Below, one piece after another: positions 9,353 through 18,643 of a stretch of 54,204 nucleotides of DNA; position 1 is the stretch's first letter; each line of letters opens with the position of its first letter. Under the pieces are notes generated by a model, which made no database searches, was not told where the DNA came from, and worked only from the letters and a program-made list of their open reading frames with translations. A program made the position numbers and the translations under genes. This DNA comes from DATFYP01 sp035626235 (GTDB lineage Archaea > Thermoproteota > Nitrososphaeria > Nitrososphaerales > Gagatemarchaeaceae): the NCBI GenBank assembly GCA_035626235.1, contig DASPOB010000039.1, forward strand, positions 1-54,204, in the 5' to 3' direction.

Positions 9353-11056
9353 ATGCGCGTCAAGGACTACGCCTTCGCCCCCAGATATCTGAGGGAGTTC
9401 TCGGTGGAAGTGCCAGAACTCTACAACTGGGGGTTCGACGTGGTTGACCGTTGGGCGATGGAGAAGGGAAGGGCGCCGGCGCTCATATTCGCGGACGTCG
9501 ATGGAAAGGCGAGCACCTACAGCTTCGCGGACGTTTCTGAGAAGTCGAGCCAGCTGTGCAACTGTCTGAGGCGCCGAGGAATAGAGAGGGGAGACGCCGT
9601 CATGCTGATGCTTTCCAACACTCCGATGCTGTGGTTCTCCGTGGTCGCGCTGATCAAGCTTGGAGCCGTGGTGGTCCCTTCGGCGCCCGCTCTGACCTCG
9701 AAGGACCTTTCGTACAGAATCTCGGCGGCGGGGGTGAAGGGGGTGATAACGGACGGAGCGGACCTGAAGAAGTTCGAAGAAATCGGGAACGGCGGAGTCT
9801 CGGGTCTAAAGGTGGCCGCGTGCCTGGTTTCGGGCGACAGCGGTCCGGCTCCCAGCGGATGGCTCGACCTTAGGGAGGCGGACTCCGAGAGGAAGGTCGC
9901 GCCCAGGGTAACCACCAAGGCGAGCGAACAGGCATTCTGCTACTTCACTTCTGGGACCGAGGGGATGCCGAAGATGGTCGTGCAAACGCACGCGAGCTAT
10001 CCGTTGGGGCACAGAGAAACGGCTCTCTGGCTGGGCATCGAGGAGGGGGGGCTCCACTGGAACATCAGCTCTCCGGGGTGGGCAAAGCACGCATGGAGCA
10101 GCATCTTCGCTCCCTGGAACATGGGGGCACCGTCGTTTTCCTACGCGTACAGGGGCGGCTTCGACGCGGCGAAACATCTGCAAAAACTCGGGGAGTTCAA
10201 GGTGCACACGATATGCGCTCCGCCGACGATCTGGCGGATGTTCGTCCTGGAGAACCTCGGAGACTACGACCTCTCAAGCCTGAAGAGCGCCTGCAGCGCG
10301 GGCGAACCTCTGAACCCCGAGGTCATAGAGAGGTTCAGGGGCGCCACCGGAATCACAATCAGGGACGGGTACGGACAGACGGAGACGGTGATTGTGGCCG
10401 GCAACTTCCCAGGGGTGGAGATCAGGCAGGGGTCGATGGGTGTTCCTGGCCCGCTCTACGACGTAGAGGTGGTCGACGAGGACGGCGGGGTGCTCCCTGC
10501 CGGAGAGGAGGGGTTCGTCGCCCTGAGGCTTCAGCCGAGGCCGTTCGCTCTTTTCAAGGAGTATGCCAACGACCCTGAAAAGACGAAAGAGGTCTTCCGG
10601 AACGGCTGGTACTACACCGGAGACAAGGCCAGCAAGGACGCTGACGGATATTTCTGGTTCATAGGAAGGGCGGACGACGTGATCAAGAGCTCAGGCTACA
10701 GGATCGGGCCGTTCGAAGTGGAAAGCGCCTTGGTCAAGCACCCCTCAGTGACCGAGGCAGCGGTAGTCCCGGCGCCCGACCCGGTAAGGGGAGCCGTGGT
10801 AAAAGCATACGTTGTGCTGAAACAGGAGTACTCGCCTAGCCAAAGCCTGGCGGACGAGCTGGCCGCTTTTGTTGCAAAGGAGACCGGGCCCTACAAGCAC
10901 CCACGAAAGGTGGAGTTCGTGACGTCACTGGAACCGGTCAAGACGATTTCGGGGAAGATAAGGAGGAAGAATCTCAGGCTCGCGGAGTACGGGAAGGCCG
11001 GAAAGCCGGTCTCGGGGCAGGAGTTCACGGTCAAGCCCCTCAGGGGCTCAGGCTGA
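9353..11056 (+). CDS. Acyl-CoA synthetase (AMP-forming, MACS/acetyl-CoA synthetase-like)
   Basis: ANL-superfamily ligase of 567 residues activating a carboxylic acid to its CoA thioester through an acyl-AMP. In order it has the P-loop YFTSGTEGMPKMV, the A5 motif DGYGQTE, YYTGDKASKDADGYFWFIGRADDVIKSSGYRIGPFEVES split around the hinge, and the C-terminal SGKIRRKNLR with the adenylation lysine. The SPGWAKHAWSS segment is typical of medium-chain acyl-CoA synthetases, so acetate to medium-chain or branched acids are plausible substrates. It stands alone with its own promoter and could feed acyl-CoA to the dehydrogenase at 1493. Confidence 0.92.
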   Translation: MRVKDYAFAPRYLREFSVEVPELYNWGFDVVDRWAMEKGRAPALIFADVDGKASTYSFADVSEKSSQLCNCLRRRGIERGDAVMLMLSNTPMLWFSVVALIKLGAVVVPSAPALTSKDLSYRISAAGVKGVITDGADLKKFEEIGNGGVSGLKVAACLVSGDSGPAPSGWLDLREADSERKVAPRVTTKASEQAFCYFTSGTEGMPKMVVQTHASYPLGHRETALWLGIEEGGLHWNISSPGWAKHAWSSIFAPWNMGAPSFSYAYRGGFDAAKHLQKLGEFKVHTICAPPTIWRMFVLENLGDYDLSSLKSACSAGEPLNPEVIERFRGATGITIRDGYGQTETVIVAGNFPGVEIRQGSMGVPGPLYDVEVVDEDGGVLPAGEEGFVALRLQPRPFALFKEYANDPEKTKEVFRNGWYYTGDKASKDADGYFWFIGRADDVIKSSGYRIGPFEVESALVKHPSVTEAAVVPAPDPVRGAVVKAYVVLKQEYSPSQSLADELAAFVAKETGPYKHPRKVEFVTSLEPVKTISGKIRRKNLRLAEYGKAGKPVSGQEFTVKPLRGSG

Positions 11057-11065
11057 TGCCGCGGC

Positions 11066-11074
11066 CTTAAGAAA
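11066..11074 (+). promoter_or_regulatory. TATA-like box and Shine-Dalgarno before the small membrane gene
   Basis: CTTAAGAAA is centred 27 nt before the ATG at 11097. A separate GGAGGA at 11084-11089 lies 7 nt before the same ATG, so either leaderless or ribosome-binding-site initiation is possible. Confidence 0.45.
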
Positions 11075-11096
11075 CGAACGCGCGGAGGAGACTCCC

Positions 11097-11519
11097 ATGA
11101 AGACGTGGTCCGTCCTGTACCTTCTCATCTGGGTCGCCTTCGTCCAGATCCTGATGGGAGTCATCCCGGCACTCTACTTCCTTGTCACCTACGGCGTCCA
11201 TCCGATCATCGGCGTGGTCGTGCTTGTGCTGGCGTTCCTCGCGTACCGCCAGGTGAGGTCGACGGCCTGCCCGGATAGGATCAAGCGCATCACGAAGACC
11301 ACTTTCATCCTTGCCGTCCTGCAGGGAGCCCTTGGGGTCCTGTTGTACGTCTTCCTCTACACCAGCCTCGCCAACGGCCTCGTAGTCGAGACCATCGACT
11401 TCCTGCACGTTGTGAATGCGCTTGCCATAATAACGCAGGCGTCATCGTCCGCGACAGCCTTCGACATGTGGGAAGAGAAGGAATTCGCACCCGCGCAGCC
11501 TCCGCAGCAGGGCCCCTAG
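11097..11519 (+). CDS. Small four-helix membrane protein of unknown function
   Basis: 140 residues with four predicted membrane segments (about 5-30, 38-55, 70-95 and 103-120), an internal cytoplasmic-looking basic loop PDRIKRITKT and an acidic, proline-rich tail. Histidines sit at the start of helix 2 (YGVHPIIG) and in helix 4 (FLHVVNAL), which could hold a cofactor, but this is only a pattern. The gene may follow the acyl-CoA synthetase transcriptionally (40 nt) but has its own TATA-like box. No family recognised. Confidence 0.7.
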   Translation: MKTWSVLYLLIWVAFVQILMGVIPALYFLVTYGVHPIIGVVVLVLAFLAYRQVRSTACPDRIKRITKTTFILAVLQGALGVLLYVFLYTSLANGLVVETIDFLHVVNALAIITQASSSATAFDMWEEKEFAPAQPPQQGP

Positions 11520-11667
11520 GCCCGAATCGAGCCGAGGTGCAGATGTTCGGGGTCCAGAGGAGCGGAATGAATGTTGCGCGGATCTGCGAGGAGTCGCGCT
11601 TCAGGAACGCTAACTGGTCGCAGGGCAAGTGCGAGTCGTCAGGCCGGAGGCGTTTCGGGGAGGGAGC

Positions 11668-12036
11668 CTACTTGTGCACCCAGCCGGATATTGAAAGGAT
11701 GTGCCCGTCGGGGTCGCGGAAATCGCTAGCGAGCATCTCCTGTTCCGCGTTCCCGGTCACCGCGCGGAGGGGCTGCGTAAAGGCGATCCCTTTCTTCTTC
11801 AACTCATCGTAGGAGGTCCTGACGTCGGAGGCAGAGAAGGAGATCTCGCACGAACACTTGGTGATGGGTCGGTCAGTTTCACGAAGGGCGAGGGTGATTC
11901 CTCCCCATTGGAGGAACGCGAACTCGCCGGCAACACCGCCGGTAGCTTTCAGCCCGAGAGTGTCCCGGTAGAACTTCAGCGACCTGTCGAGGTCAGACAC
12001 CATGATGATAAGGTTGCCCGAACCTCCCAAGCTCAA
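11668..12036 (-). CDS. Glyoxalase/bleomycin-resistance (VOC) family protein
   Basis: One vicinal-oxygen-chelate module pair of about 120 residues: NLIIMVSDLDRSLKFYRDTLGL, FLQWGGITLALRE, SFSASDVRTSYDELKKKGI and FRDPDGHILSISGW. The last motif supplies the usual metal-ligand region. The substrate is unknown. The frame reaches an ATG at 12081, but a TATA box TTCATAAA (minus strand, 12061-12068) lies inside that extension and is centred 28 nt before a TTG at 12036, so the shorter leaderless start is preferred. It stands alone, flanked by short non-coding gaps. Confidence 0.82.
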   Translation of the reverse strand: MSLGGSGNLIIMVSDLDRSLKFYRDTLGLKATGGVAGEFAFLQWGGITLALRETDRPITKCSCEISFSASDVRTSYDELKKKGIAFTQPLRAVTGNAEQEMLASDFRDPDGHILSISGWVHK

Positions 12037-12060
12037 GATGAAACGACTTCGGAATCCCCC

Positions 12061-12068
12061 TTTATGAA
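12061..12068 (-). promoter_or_regulatory. TATA box of the VOC gene
   Basis: TTCATAAA on the minus strand, 28 nt before the TTG at 12036; it decides the start. Confidence 0.5.
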
Positions 12069-12250
12069 CTAATCTGGTCATGTGAGGACTCGGACCATGT
12101 GGGCCAAGATCGCATGGCGGGCTCCCATTCCACTGTCGGTCGCGATGAATCGATGTCGGCGCGTGTCGCCCCTGCTAACGTCACACTGAAGTCGAACTTC
12201 ATGGAAAACACCCACTTCCAAATGAAGCAGGGCTTGCTTGGACGGTAAGA

Positions 12251-13156
12251 TCAGCCGACTGGGGTTCGACCCCATCCTTCCTCCCTCGGAGGAGACGGAG
12301 AGCTCGGTACGGCGGCGGGTTGGCCTTTACGGGCGGCAACGTTTGAGACGTAGATGCCGAGGAAGATTATGACGATGCCCGCGAGGGTTTCCGGGCCGGG
12401 CAAGACGCCGGTCTCGACCGTTTCTATTAACGTCGTCATCGCCGGCACGGCGAAGGCCAGGGTCGTGACCTTTCCCACCCTCTCACGCCTCAGCATGCCG
12501 TTCCACAGAAAGAATAATCCGAAGCCGCTGAATAGTGAGATGTAGCAGAGGTCTACGAGGAACTCCGGGGTGACCCTCACGGCGAACGTGAGTGGAGAAA
12601 AGGCGGCGAAGATTATTCCGCAGACGAGGAGCTGGGTCCCCACTGTCGTAGTCGCGTCTTGGCTTCTGGTCTTCCTGTAGTACACCGTGTAGGACGCCCA
12701 GAAGGCGGCGTTGCCCACCGTCAGCAGCCCCCCGAAGAGGGTCGCTCCGCTCCCAGCCAGGGAAAGGCCGTACACTGCCACGCCCAGGAACCCCAGGAGG
12801 GTGCCTGCCCACCCGATCCGGGAGGTCTTCTCGTTCAAGACCATGGTGGCGAGTGGAATCGCGAACAGCGGCATCGTGAAGCTGAGGACGGCGGACTGCG
12901 AGGGGGAGACGCGCTGCAGCCCGTAGATCCACAGCAGGGTGCTCGCGGCAGTGAATAGCGACAGCAGGACGGTGTCCTTGTTGAGCCGCGGCCTGAAGCT
13001 GCGGGCGAAGGTGAAGGTCGCCAGCGCGCCGATGAGGTAGCGCCCGGCCATGAAGGTCAGGGGGTCGGCGTACAGCAGGCCGTCCTTGGCGAACGAGTAC
13101 TGGAGGGATGCGATAACTACGTAAGGGATGGCGTATGCGAGCAGGCTTTTGGCCAT
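12251..13156 (-). CDS. EamA/DMT-family membrane transporter
   Basis: Ten-helix drug/metabolite transporter made of two EamA repeats, 301 residues. The first repeat begins MAKSLLAYAIPYVVIASLQ and includes the helix pair around LLWIYGLQRVSPSQSAVLSFTMPLF split by the usual SP.. turn. The second ends with IVIIFLGIYVSN and a hydrophilic proline-rich tail. It exports or imports a small metabolite that cannot be named. The frame is open to 13351, but the Met at 13156 is chosen because it starts the first helix and a TATA box (GCTTATGA) is centred 30 nt upstream. Confidence 0.88.
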   Translation of the reverse strand: MAKSLLAYAIPYVVIASLQYSFAKDGLLYADPLTFMAGRYLIGALATFTFARSFRPRLNKDTVLLSLFTAASTLLWIYGLQRVSPSQSAVLSFTMPLFAIPLATMVLNEKTSRIGWAGTLLGFLGVAVYGLSLAGSGATLFGGLLTVGNAAFWASYTVYYRKTRSQDATTTVGTQLLVCGIIFAAFSPLTFAVRVTPEFLVDLCYISLFSGFGLFFLWNGMLRRERVGKVTTLAFAVPAMTTLIETVETGVLPGPETLAGIVIIFLGIYVSNVAARKGQPAAVPSSPSPPREEGWGRTPVG

Positions 13157-13572
13157 GCAGCAGGGGCGTGGTCTGGTCTCTTCATAAGCTCCGAGGAACG
13201 CGCGGCGGGAGGAGCCCCCTTGCGCTTCCGTCACGGCAGTGAATGATTCGAGTCGGGTCCAGGACTTCTCATCTTCAGGCTCCGCGGGAGACCGGGCCGC
13301 TCTTGCGTCTGCGCCAGCTAACAGGGCTGACGCACCACTAGCATGGCGCAATCCAGTCTGCCGAGGTATTCAGAGGCGGGCCCGGTGGGGTCCGGTGCGA
13401 TTTCGTACCTCAAAGCGGGCTCAAAACGAGGGGCCTGCTAGTCCAGTCCGAGCCTGTGTACAAGGTCGAGGTACCTCGGGTCGGCGCGGACGCAGCAAGA
13501 ACCCTCGTCTGGGAGGTGGGGGGCGTGAGCCCCCATTTCACAACACGACTACCGTCCGCTCCGGGGATTGTC
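13157..13572. other. Intergenic stretch without a convincing gene
   Basis: Holds the EamA TATA box (13182-13189, minus strand) and a GGGGGC-GTGA-GCCCCC hairpin at 13519-13534 about 40 nt after the serine hydrolase stop. It also holds a 32-codon minus-strand frame, 13440-13538, ending RADPRYLDLVHRLGLD, which resembles a protein tail but has no body upstream. The long plus-strand frame through here has shadow-like composition and was not called. Confidence 0.5.
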
Positions 13573-14793
13573 TCAGAGTTGCTCAACGGAAGCTATGACA
13601 GCGTCCGTGAAAAGGTCATTGTAGAGGTGCTTCATTCCCTCGAGAATCTTCAGCCTTATCGGAGCTGCGGAGAGGTACACTCCGACAATCTCAAGGTCCG
13701 GGTCCACCCAGACGTAGATACCTCCAGAACCCCAGTGCTCAAACGCTCGCGACGAGTACAGCCCTCCGTTACCCCCCGTCTTCGCGCCGTGAATACTCCA
13801 GCCGTATCCCCAGCTCGCCTCTGGGAAGACCTCCTCGAAGAATGTAGCTCCGACTCCCGGAATCTGATTGCGTGTCATCTCCGTGACGGTCACCGGGCTA
13901 AGTATCCGCGCGGGACCGTAGGCGCCTCCGTTGAGAAACATCTGCCCGAACTTTGCGAGGCCAAGGGCATTGGTGAGGATTCCCCACGCGCCGGCGCAGA
14001 TGCGCTCCTTGTCGCGAGCAGCAGCGATGGCCTCGAAGAGCGGGTCAGGCGGGACGCCTGGGTCGACTTCGTCCGGGGGACGCCTGACGATTCGTTTTGG
14101 GGGGACATCCACTCTGCAGTAGGACGTGTCAAGCATTCCGAGTGGGCGAAAGATTCTCGATTCCGCGAAACGGTCGAGCGAAGTTCCTGAGACACGCCTC
14201 ACTATATCTCCGGCTAGCTCGAAGTTGAAGTTGGCGTACGACATTTCAGTTCCTGGGGGTTTCCAGAGCGGGGCGCCGTAGCGGAGCGAGTAGTATTCGT
14301 GCATCAGAGGGTGTATGGTCGGCTCAGCCTTCGGAACCGCGATCTTGCCCCGGTTCTCCCGCGCGTACGCCTCAACCTCCTCCTCACGCAGACCCGAGGT
14401 ATGTGTCAAGAGGTGACGGACGAGGACTGCCTCCTTCCCATCCCCCTTGAACTCGGGGATGTAGTGGACCACAGGCCTGTTAATGCCGACACGCCCTTCC
14501 TCGACGAGAGTCATCAAGCACGTCGCAGTGAACACCTTCGTGATAGAGGCGATGGGGAAGAGTGCACCCAAGGGGGTAGGAGGCGAGTCCGCATCGGGCG
14601 TCAGGCGGCCGCAGACTTCGTGCAAGACGATTGTACCCCTTCGAACGGCGAGCACCTCCATAGTCTGGGCTACTCCTTCGTCAACCCACTGATGCACCAT
14701 TCTCGTTACGTTTCTCAGTCTGGCCTCAGACATGCCAACGCTGCTTGGCCTGCCGCTGCGGAGCTTCCTTGCAACGGTTCGGGGAGGGCTCAT
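13573..14793 (-). CDS. Serine hydrolase of the beta-lactamase/esterase (class C, EstB-like) family
   Basis: 406 residues with the penicillin-binding-protein-like fold: the SxxK nucleophile motif as SITK in FPIASITKVFTAT, the tyrosine motif YAN in MSYANFNFELAG, and an HWGSGG segment at the place of the third motif. No signal peptide is evident. Such proteins act as esterases or D-amino-acid peptidases more often than as beta-lactamases. The ATG overlaps the TGA of the large cyclase gene (ATGA), so the two are translationally coupled. The pair looks bacterial in type, and acquisition by transfer is possible. Confidence 0.85.
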   Translation of the reverse strand: MSPPRTVARKLRSGRPSSVGMSEARLRNVTRMVHQWVDEGVAQTMEVLAVRRGTIVLHEVCGRLTPDADSPPTPLGALFPIASITKVFTATCLMTLVEEGRVGINRPVVHYIPEFKGDGKEAVLVRHLLTHTSGLREEEVEAYARENRGKIAVPKAEPTIHPLMHEYYSLRYGAPLWKPPGTEMSYANFNFELAGDIVRRVSGTSLDRFAESRIFRPLGMLDTSYCRVDVPPKRIVRRPPDEVDPGVPPDPLFEAIAAARDKERICAGAWGILTNALGLAKFGQMFLNGGAYGPARILSPVTVTEMTRNQIPGVGATFFEEVFPEASWGYGWSIHGAKTGGNGGLYSSRAFEHWGSGGIYVWVDPDLEIVGVYLSAAPIRLKILEGMKHLYNDLFTDAVIASVEQL

Positions 14794-17700
14794 TCCGAGC
14801 TCCCCAGCACCGAGGGGACAGAGTTGCGAGTAAAGAACCGGGCCCTTTCCTCCGGGTCACGGATGGTGTCCCCGACACGCTTCAGGATGCCGGCGGCCTC
14901 TAGGGAATCCTGCTGGCCATCTGCTTCGTTCTTCGCATCTCTGAAAGCCTGAGCTCTGAGTGCGAGCAGCTTCCATGCTGCGGGGAGGGCATGGCAGTCC
15001 TGCGCAAGCCGGACGCTTTCCTTGAGCAAGCCGACTGCTTCTCCAGGGCGTTTGAGATAAAGTAGCGCCCTCGCTTTGAGTTCGTCTGCGATCAGGAGAT
15101 CGCCTACGCGCTCGCCCCCTCTGGCCTCGTCCGCAAACGCGGTGGCACCCGCAAGGGCCTGTTCGTACTTACCCTCTGCCAGCAGTACCTCCGCCTCGAC
15201 GTCGTGCGGGAGCTTCCCGCCCAGCCGCTCCAGCTCGCCTTGAATTGCACATTTGGAAGTGTCGTCGAGCTCTCCACGTCGGGCCTTGGATCGCGCGAGC
15301 CAACCTGCGGCCGCGCGATTCATCCAAGCGCGATGGAGCTGCGTAGCCCGCTTTTGAAGATCCCGACATGCCTGCTCAGCTCTGTCAAGGTCCTGCAGCT
15401 CCCAGTAGTAGTGAGCGATGCCCAAGACCTGCATGGCCCGCCCGAAGGGGTGCTCTGAATCGACCACCTCGTCCTGAAGCGACTCCCAGGCCTCGCCGTA
15501 GCGCCCGAGGCTCAGCAGCGCCATCGCCTTCAGTGTGGGGTACTGGACGGGCGGGACTAGTATCTCTGCAGCGAGCCGGATCGCCGCATCGCTGGTAGCG
15601 ACCGCGGCTTCGTACTCTCCCCAGTCGATCTGCGTCCACATCAATTCGAAGTACAGCCGGTTCAGGCGGAATAGGTCGTTCTGCGCCCTCAGTTCCCTGA
15701 CCAGCCTGGCGGCGAACTCTGCCGCTTCTTGACGGGGGGCCAACCTCCACGTGGCCAGCTCGCTATCGACGATGAGCTCAGGGTCTCCGGCCTCGCGGCT
15801 GAGGGTCATCGCCTCCATCGCGTTGCCGTGCCAACGGTTTCGGTAATCCGGCCAGAAGTCTTCGAAGTGCCGCGTCCCCAGAAGGGCCATGACCATAGAC
15901 CTCTTGTCCCCCAGTTCGTGCGCGAGGCCGTACGCTGTCTCACTCATAGCTCTGCAGCGAGAAATCGAGTCACCCTCAGTTTCGTCGAGCGCGACCACAT
16001 AGTAGGCTCCCTCGAGCCCGAGACGGGCGGCGAGCTCCAGCCTCCGGTCGCCCTCCTTCTTGGCAAGGGCGAGGAGCTGCTCGTAGTCGCGTGCGGCATT
16101 CTTTCCCTGGAACATGTCGAATGCCAACCTGGCGCGACGAGTGAGGGCACTCATCGCCCCCGGAACGTCGGAGCTGTGCTGGGCCAAGTCGAGGGCGACG
16201 CTGTATTGGTGGTTCGCCTCTTTGTAGGCCACCAGGGAGATTGCGTGGTCTCCTGCAGCGAGGGCGTAGGGAATCGCCCGCTTCTCCTCTGCGGCTTCTA
16301 GGAAGTGGCGTGCGATTTCAGAGTTCAGAGGGGCACGGGTCTTCTCGGGGAGCCTCTCCAGGGCCTCGGCCGCGGCCAGGTGGAGGCGATGCCGTTTGCG
16401 CGTCGGGAGGCCGCCGTACAGCACCTGTTGCGTTAGAACATGATCGAATGTGTATCCTTCGTGTGGCGTCTCCAACAGCAGTCCGGCTCTGCACGCCTCC
16501 TCGAGGTGCCCCTCCATCTCCGATTCGGCTTCGCCAGTCAAAGCCGCCGCTGTCTCGAACCGGAAGGTCTGACCCAAGACTGATGCCGCCCCAAGCGCCT
16601 CTTGGGTCTTCTCGCCAAGCCTCGCCAGTCGTTGCCCGATGACCGAGCGAATGCTCTCGGGGACGACCGACGCGACTGCTGAGCGCTGAACCCACCGGTC
16701 CCCCTCCTGGTATAAGTCCCCCCGCTCCACCAAGAACCGGACAAGCTGCTGAATGAAGAAAGAGTTCCCCTCGGCTTGCCGGTGGACCATCGTGGCCAGG
16801 TCAGGTGGAATGAGGCTATCCCCCAGGGTTGCCGCTATCAGCTTCTCGGTTCCGTCATGTTCAAGGCGCCGGAGAGGGACTCTTTCGACCAGCTCCTCTC
16901 TGGTAAGGTCGCTCAGGGCGGCCTCAAGGGGGTGATGGGGGCCCACCTCGACGTCGCGGTACGTTCCGACCACAAGGACACGAGTTCCCCGTGAGTTCCG
17001 TGCTATGTGTTGCAGAAGCTCAAGGCTCGGCCTATCTGCGACGTGGAGGTCATCCAAGAAGATGGCGACCGGGAACTGGTCTGAGACCGAATGCAAGAAC
17101 CCAGTCACCGCGCGGAAGAGTCGTATCTGGTCGTCAGGCTTGTTGGTCGGCTGAGCGGAGGACTCGCCGCCGACATCGGGGAGAAGACGAAGCAGGTATG
17201 GCCAGCGCAATGCAACGTCAGCACGAATCGACTCCGGACTTGACGAGTGGAGAGTCGACAGGATGTCGATGAATGGGCAGAACGGGACGGACCTTTGCTG
17301 CTCGTAGCAGCGCCCGGCTGCGACGAGAAACCGGCGGTTCCGCACTGTCAGCATGACCTCCTGCGCCAATCGTGTCTTCCCGACGCCGGGCTCTCCCGAA
17401 ATCAGGACCAGTCGCCCGTTGCCCGTGGCTGTTGCGTCGGCAGCGGCTAGCACCCGTTTCAACTCAGCCTCTCGCGCCACCAGCTCTGCGGAAGGGAGGG
17501 CCCCAAGAAATGCGCCTATTGGCAAAGGAGCAACCAATTGTCCCTCTGGGGCAACCGAGCGCTGGAGCTGAGCCGATTCTGACGCTTGGCGCTCCTCGGT
17601 CACCTGAAACACGTGGACCGGGACTCGGAAACCCTTGAGCTGAGTGTACCCGCGTTCAGCGTAGGTGATGCCATCCAGCCTGCCTGCCACATGAGCGACG

Positions 17701-18233
17701 CTCTCCGTTGCGAGCACCTCGCGTGGGCCAGCGAGCTTACACAGTCGGGCCGCGAGATTCAGCGCTGCCCCAATGAAGGTACCGCCCGAGGGGAGCGCCT
17801 CGCCCGTGTCGAGACCAATTCCAACTTGCGGGAACGCGGGGTTGGCCATGGCTTTCTCGGAGAAATCTGTTTGCAGCTTTATTGCAGCCCTAAGCGCCTC
17901 CCTCGCTGACCCGAAGGACGCGATGAGCTCGTCTCCGGCGCTCCCGATGACCTCCCCGTGAAATGTCGAGAACGCCTTGCGAGCTATGTCGTCGAAGTCT
18001 TTCACCAAGAGTGCCGCGGCGGCGTCTCCGTGGTCGACTGTAAAGCGAGTATACCCCCTGATGTCGACGAACAGGAACGTCCGCACAGCGGCGACCGACG
18101 GGCTTTCTTGAACGTGCCCTTCCGCACCCCAGCTTACGTTGTCTCCCACACCAGGAGGCTGAGGGCTCTCGCCTTCTTCCAAGTTGCGTCGCTCGGACAT
18201 GAGTCGATTCGGTGATAAAATGGTTTGTGACAT
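14790..18233 (-). CDS. Class III nucleotide cyclase-like/AAA-type ATPase/TPR signalling protein
   Basis: Giant 1147-residue cytoplasmic protein. Residues about 50-210 are a class III cyclase domain with metal aspartates D57 (FVDIRGYTRF) and D101 (GSAGDE) and transition-state N159/R163 (NLAARL). The purine-specifying Lys and Asp positions are instead Gly97 and Ala156. An ORC/AAA_16-type ATPase follows, with Walker A GEPGVGKT at 280-287 and Walker B-like AIFLDDLH near 400. The rest is TPR-like helical repeats. This architecture is widespread in bacteria. The start is ATG at 18233 or 18200; neither is fixed by promoter spacing. It is coupled to the downstream serine hydrolase. Confidence 0.88.
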   Translation of the reverse strand: MSQTILSPNRLMSERRNLEEGESPQPPGVGDNVSWGAEGHVQESPSVAAVRTFLFVDIRGYTRFTVDHGDAAAALLVKDFDDIARKAFSTFHGEVIGSAGDELIASFGSAREALRAAIKLQTDFSEKAMANPAFPQVGIGLDTGEALPSGGTFIGAALNLAARLCKLAGPREVLATESVAHVAGRLDGITYAERGYTQLKGFRVPVHVFQVTEERQASESAQLQRSVAPEGQLVAPLPIGAFLGALPSAELVAREAELKRVLAAADATATGNGRLVLISGEPGVGKTRLAQEVMLTVRNRRFLVAAGRCYEQQRSVPFCPFIDILSTLHSSSPESIRADVALRWPYLLRLLPDVGGESSAQPTNKPDDQIRLFRAVTGFLHSVSDQFPVAIFLDDLHVADRPSLELLQHIARNSRGTRVLVVGTYRDVEVGPHHPLEAALSDLTREELVERVPLRRLEHDGTEKLIAATLGDSLIPPDLATMVHRQAEGNSFFIQQLVRFLVERGDLYQEGDRWVQRSAVASVVPESIRSVIGQRLARLGEKTQEALGAASVLGQTFRFETAAALTGEAESEMEGHLEEACRAGLLLETPHEGYTFDHVLTQQVLYGGLPTRKRHRLHLAAAEALERLPEKTRAPLNSEIARHFLEAAEEKRAIPYALAAGDHAISLVAYKEANHQYSVALDLAQHSSDVPGAMSALTRRARLAFDMFQGKNAARDYEQLLALAKKEGDRRLELAARLGLEGAYYVVALDETEGDSISRCRAMSETAYGLAHELGDKRSMVMALLGTRHFEDFWPDYRNRWHGNAMEAMTLSREAGDPELIVDSELATWRLAPRQEAAEFAARLVRELRAQNDLFRLNRLYFELMWTQIDWGEYEAAVATSDAAIRLAAEILVPPVQYPTLKAMALLSLGRYGEAWESLQDEVVDSEHPFGRAMQVLGIAHYYWELQDLDRAEQACRDLQKRATQLHRAWMNRAAAGWLARSKARRGELDDTSKCAIQGELERLGGKLPHDVEAEVLLAEGKYEQALAGATAFADEARGGERVGDLLIADELKARALLYLKRPGEAVGLLKESVRLAQDCHALPAAWKLLALRAQAFRDAKNEADGQQDSLEAAGILKRVGDTIRDPEERARFFTRNSVPSVLGSSE

Positions 18234-18643
18234 CTTCGGGAACTAACCCAGACGGCGAAAAGTACCCCCTGACTTCGAGCTTTGACCAGAGGTTCGAGCC
18301 GGAAGGGGTAGACTCCACGACGTCTCCCATGTGCGGGCCAACCCTAAGGTGGTCCTCTTCTCAGGGGAGAGCTTCTTCTCTTCGTCGACCAAGGCCGACT
18401 AGAGTGACTCGTTCTTCCGACCGAAAGCGGTACAGCAGACCAAATCGCTGTACATTATTGCAACTAGTATGCGCTCGCCGTCTGGCACTATGGTTCCCTG
18501 CGCAGAGGAGTTGGCCTGGTGATGTATCGGTTTGCGAGAACCGGGATAATGAACCGGAAGCGCAGGACTGCCAACATCAACTGCGAAATAGCCCGAACCA
18601 GCCTAATCCAAACAAACAAAACTCATTCTGGGCTATTTCGTAG
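18234..18643. other. AT-richer intergenic stretch between the cyclase gene and tRNA
   Basis: About 400 bases with composition visibly less GC-rich than its neighbours. It contains the stem-loop at 18584-18640 but no convincing gene: a plus-strand open frame crosses it but is rich in Arg, Ser, Pro and Gln, without hydrophobic core patterns. Confidence 0.5.
18584..18640 (-). terminator. Inverted repeat and T-rich tract after the tRNA
   Basis: GGGCTATTTCG (18630-18640) and CGAAATAGCCC (18584-18594) are an 11-bp perfect inverted repeat starting 3 nt past the tRNA 3' end. The enclosed minus-strand loop contains TTTTGTTTGTTT, which would act as an archaeal T-tract terminator. It could also be an RNA-processing hairpin. 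Confidence 0.55.

Noticed and set aside
13519..13534. Hairpin GGGGGC-GTGA-GCCCCC as transcription terminator of the serine hydrolase
   Set aside because: No T tract follows on the minus strand, and archaeal termination depends on T tracts rather than hairpins.
13440..13538. 32-codon minus-strand frame ending in RYLDLVHRLGLD
   Set aside because: Looks like a protein tail but has no body, promoter or ribosome-binding site; at most a remnant.
13456..14190. 244-codon plus-strand frame opposite the serine hydrolase
   Set aside because: Antisense to a well-conserved gene with clear motifs; a typical high-GC shadow frame.
18212..18643. 143-codon plus-strand open frame before the tRNA
   Set aside because: Composition is Arg/Ser/Pro-rich with no hydrophobic core, no promoter or ribosome-binding site, and it ends in the terminator stem.
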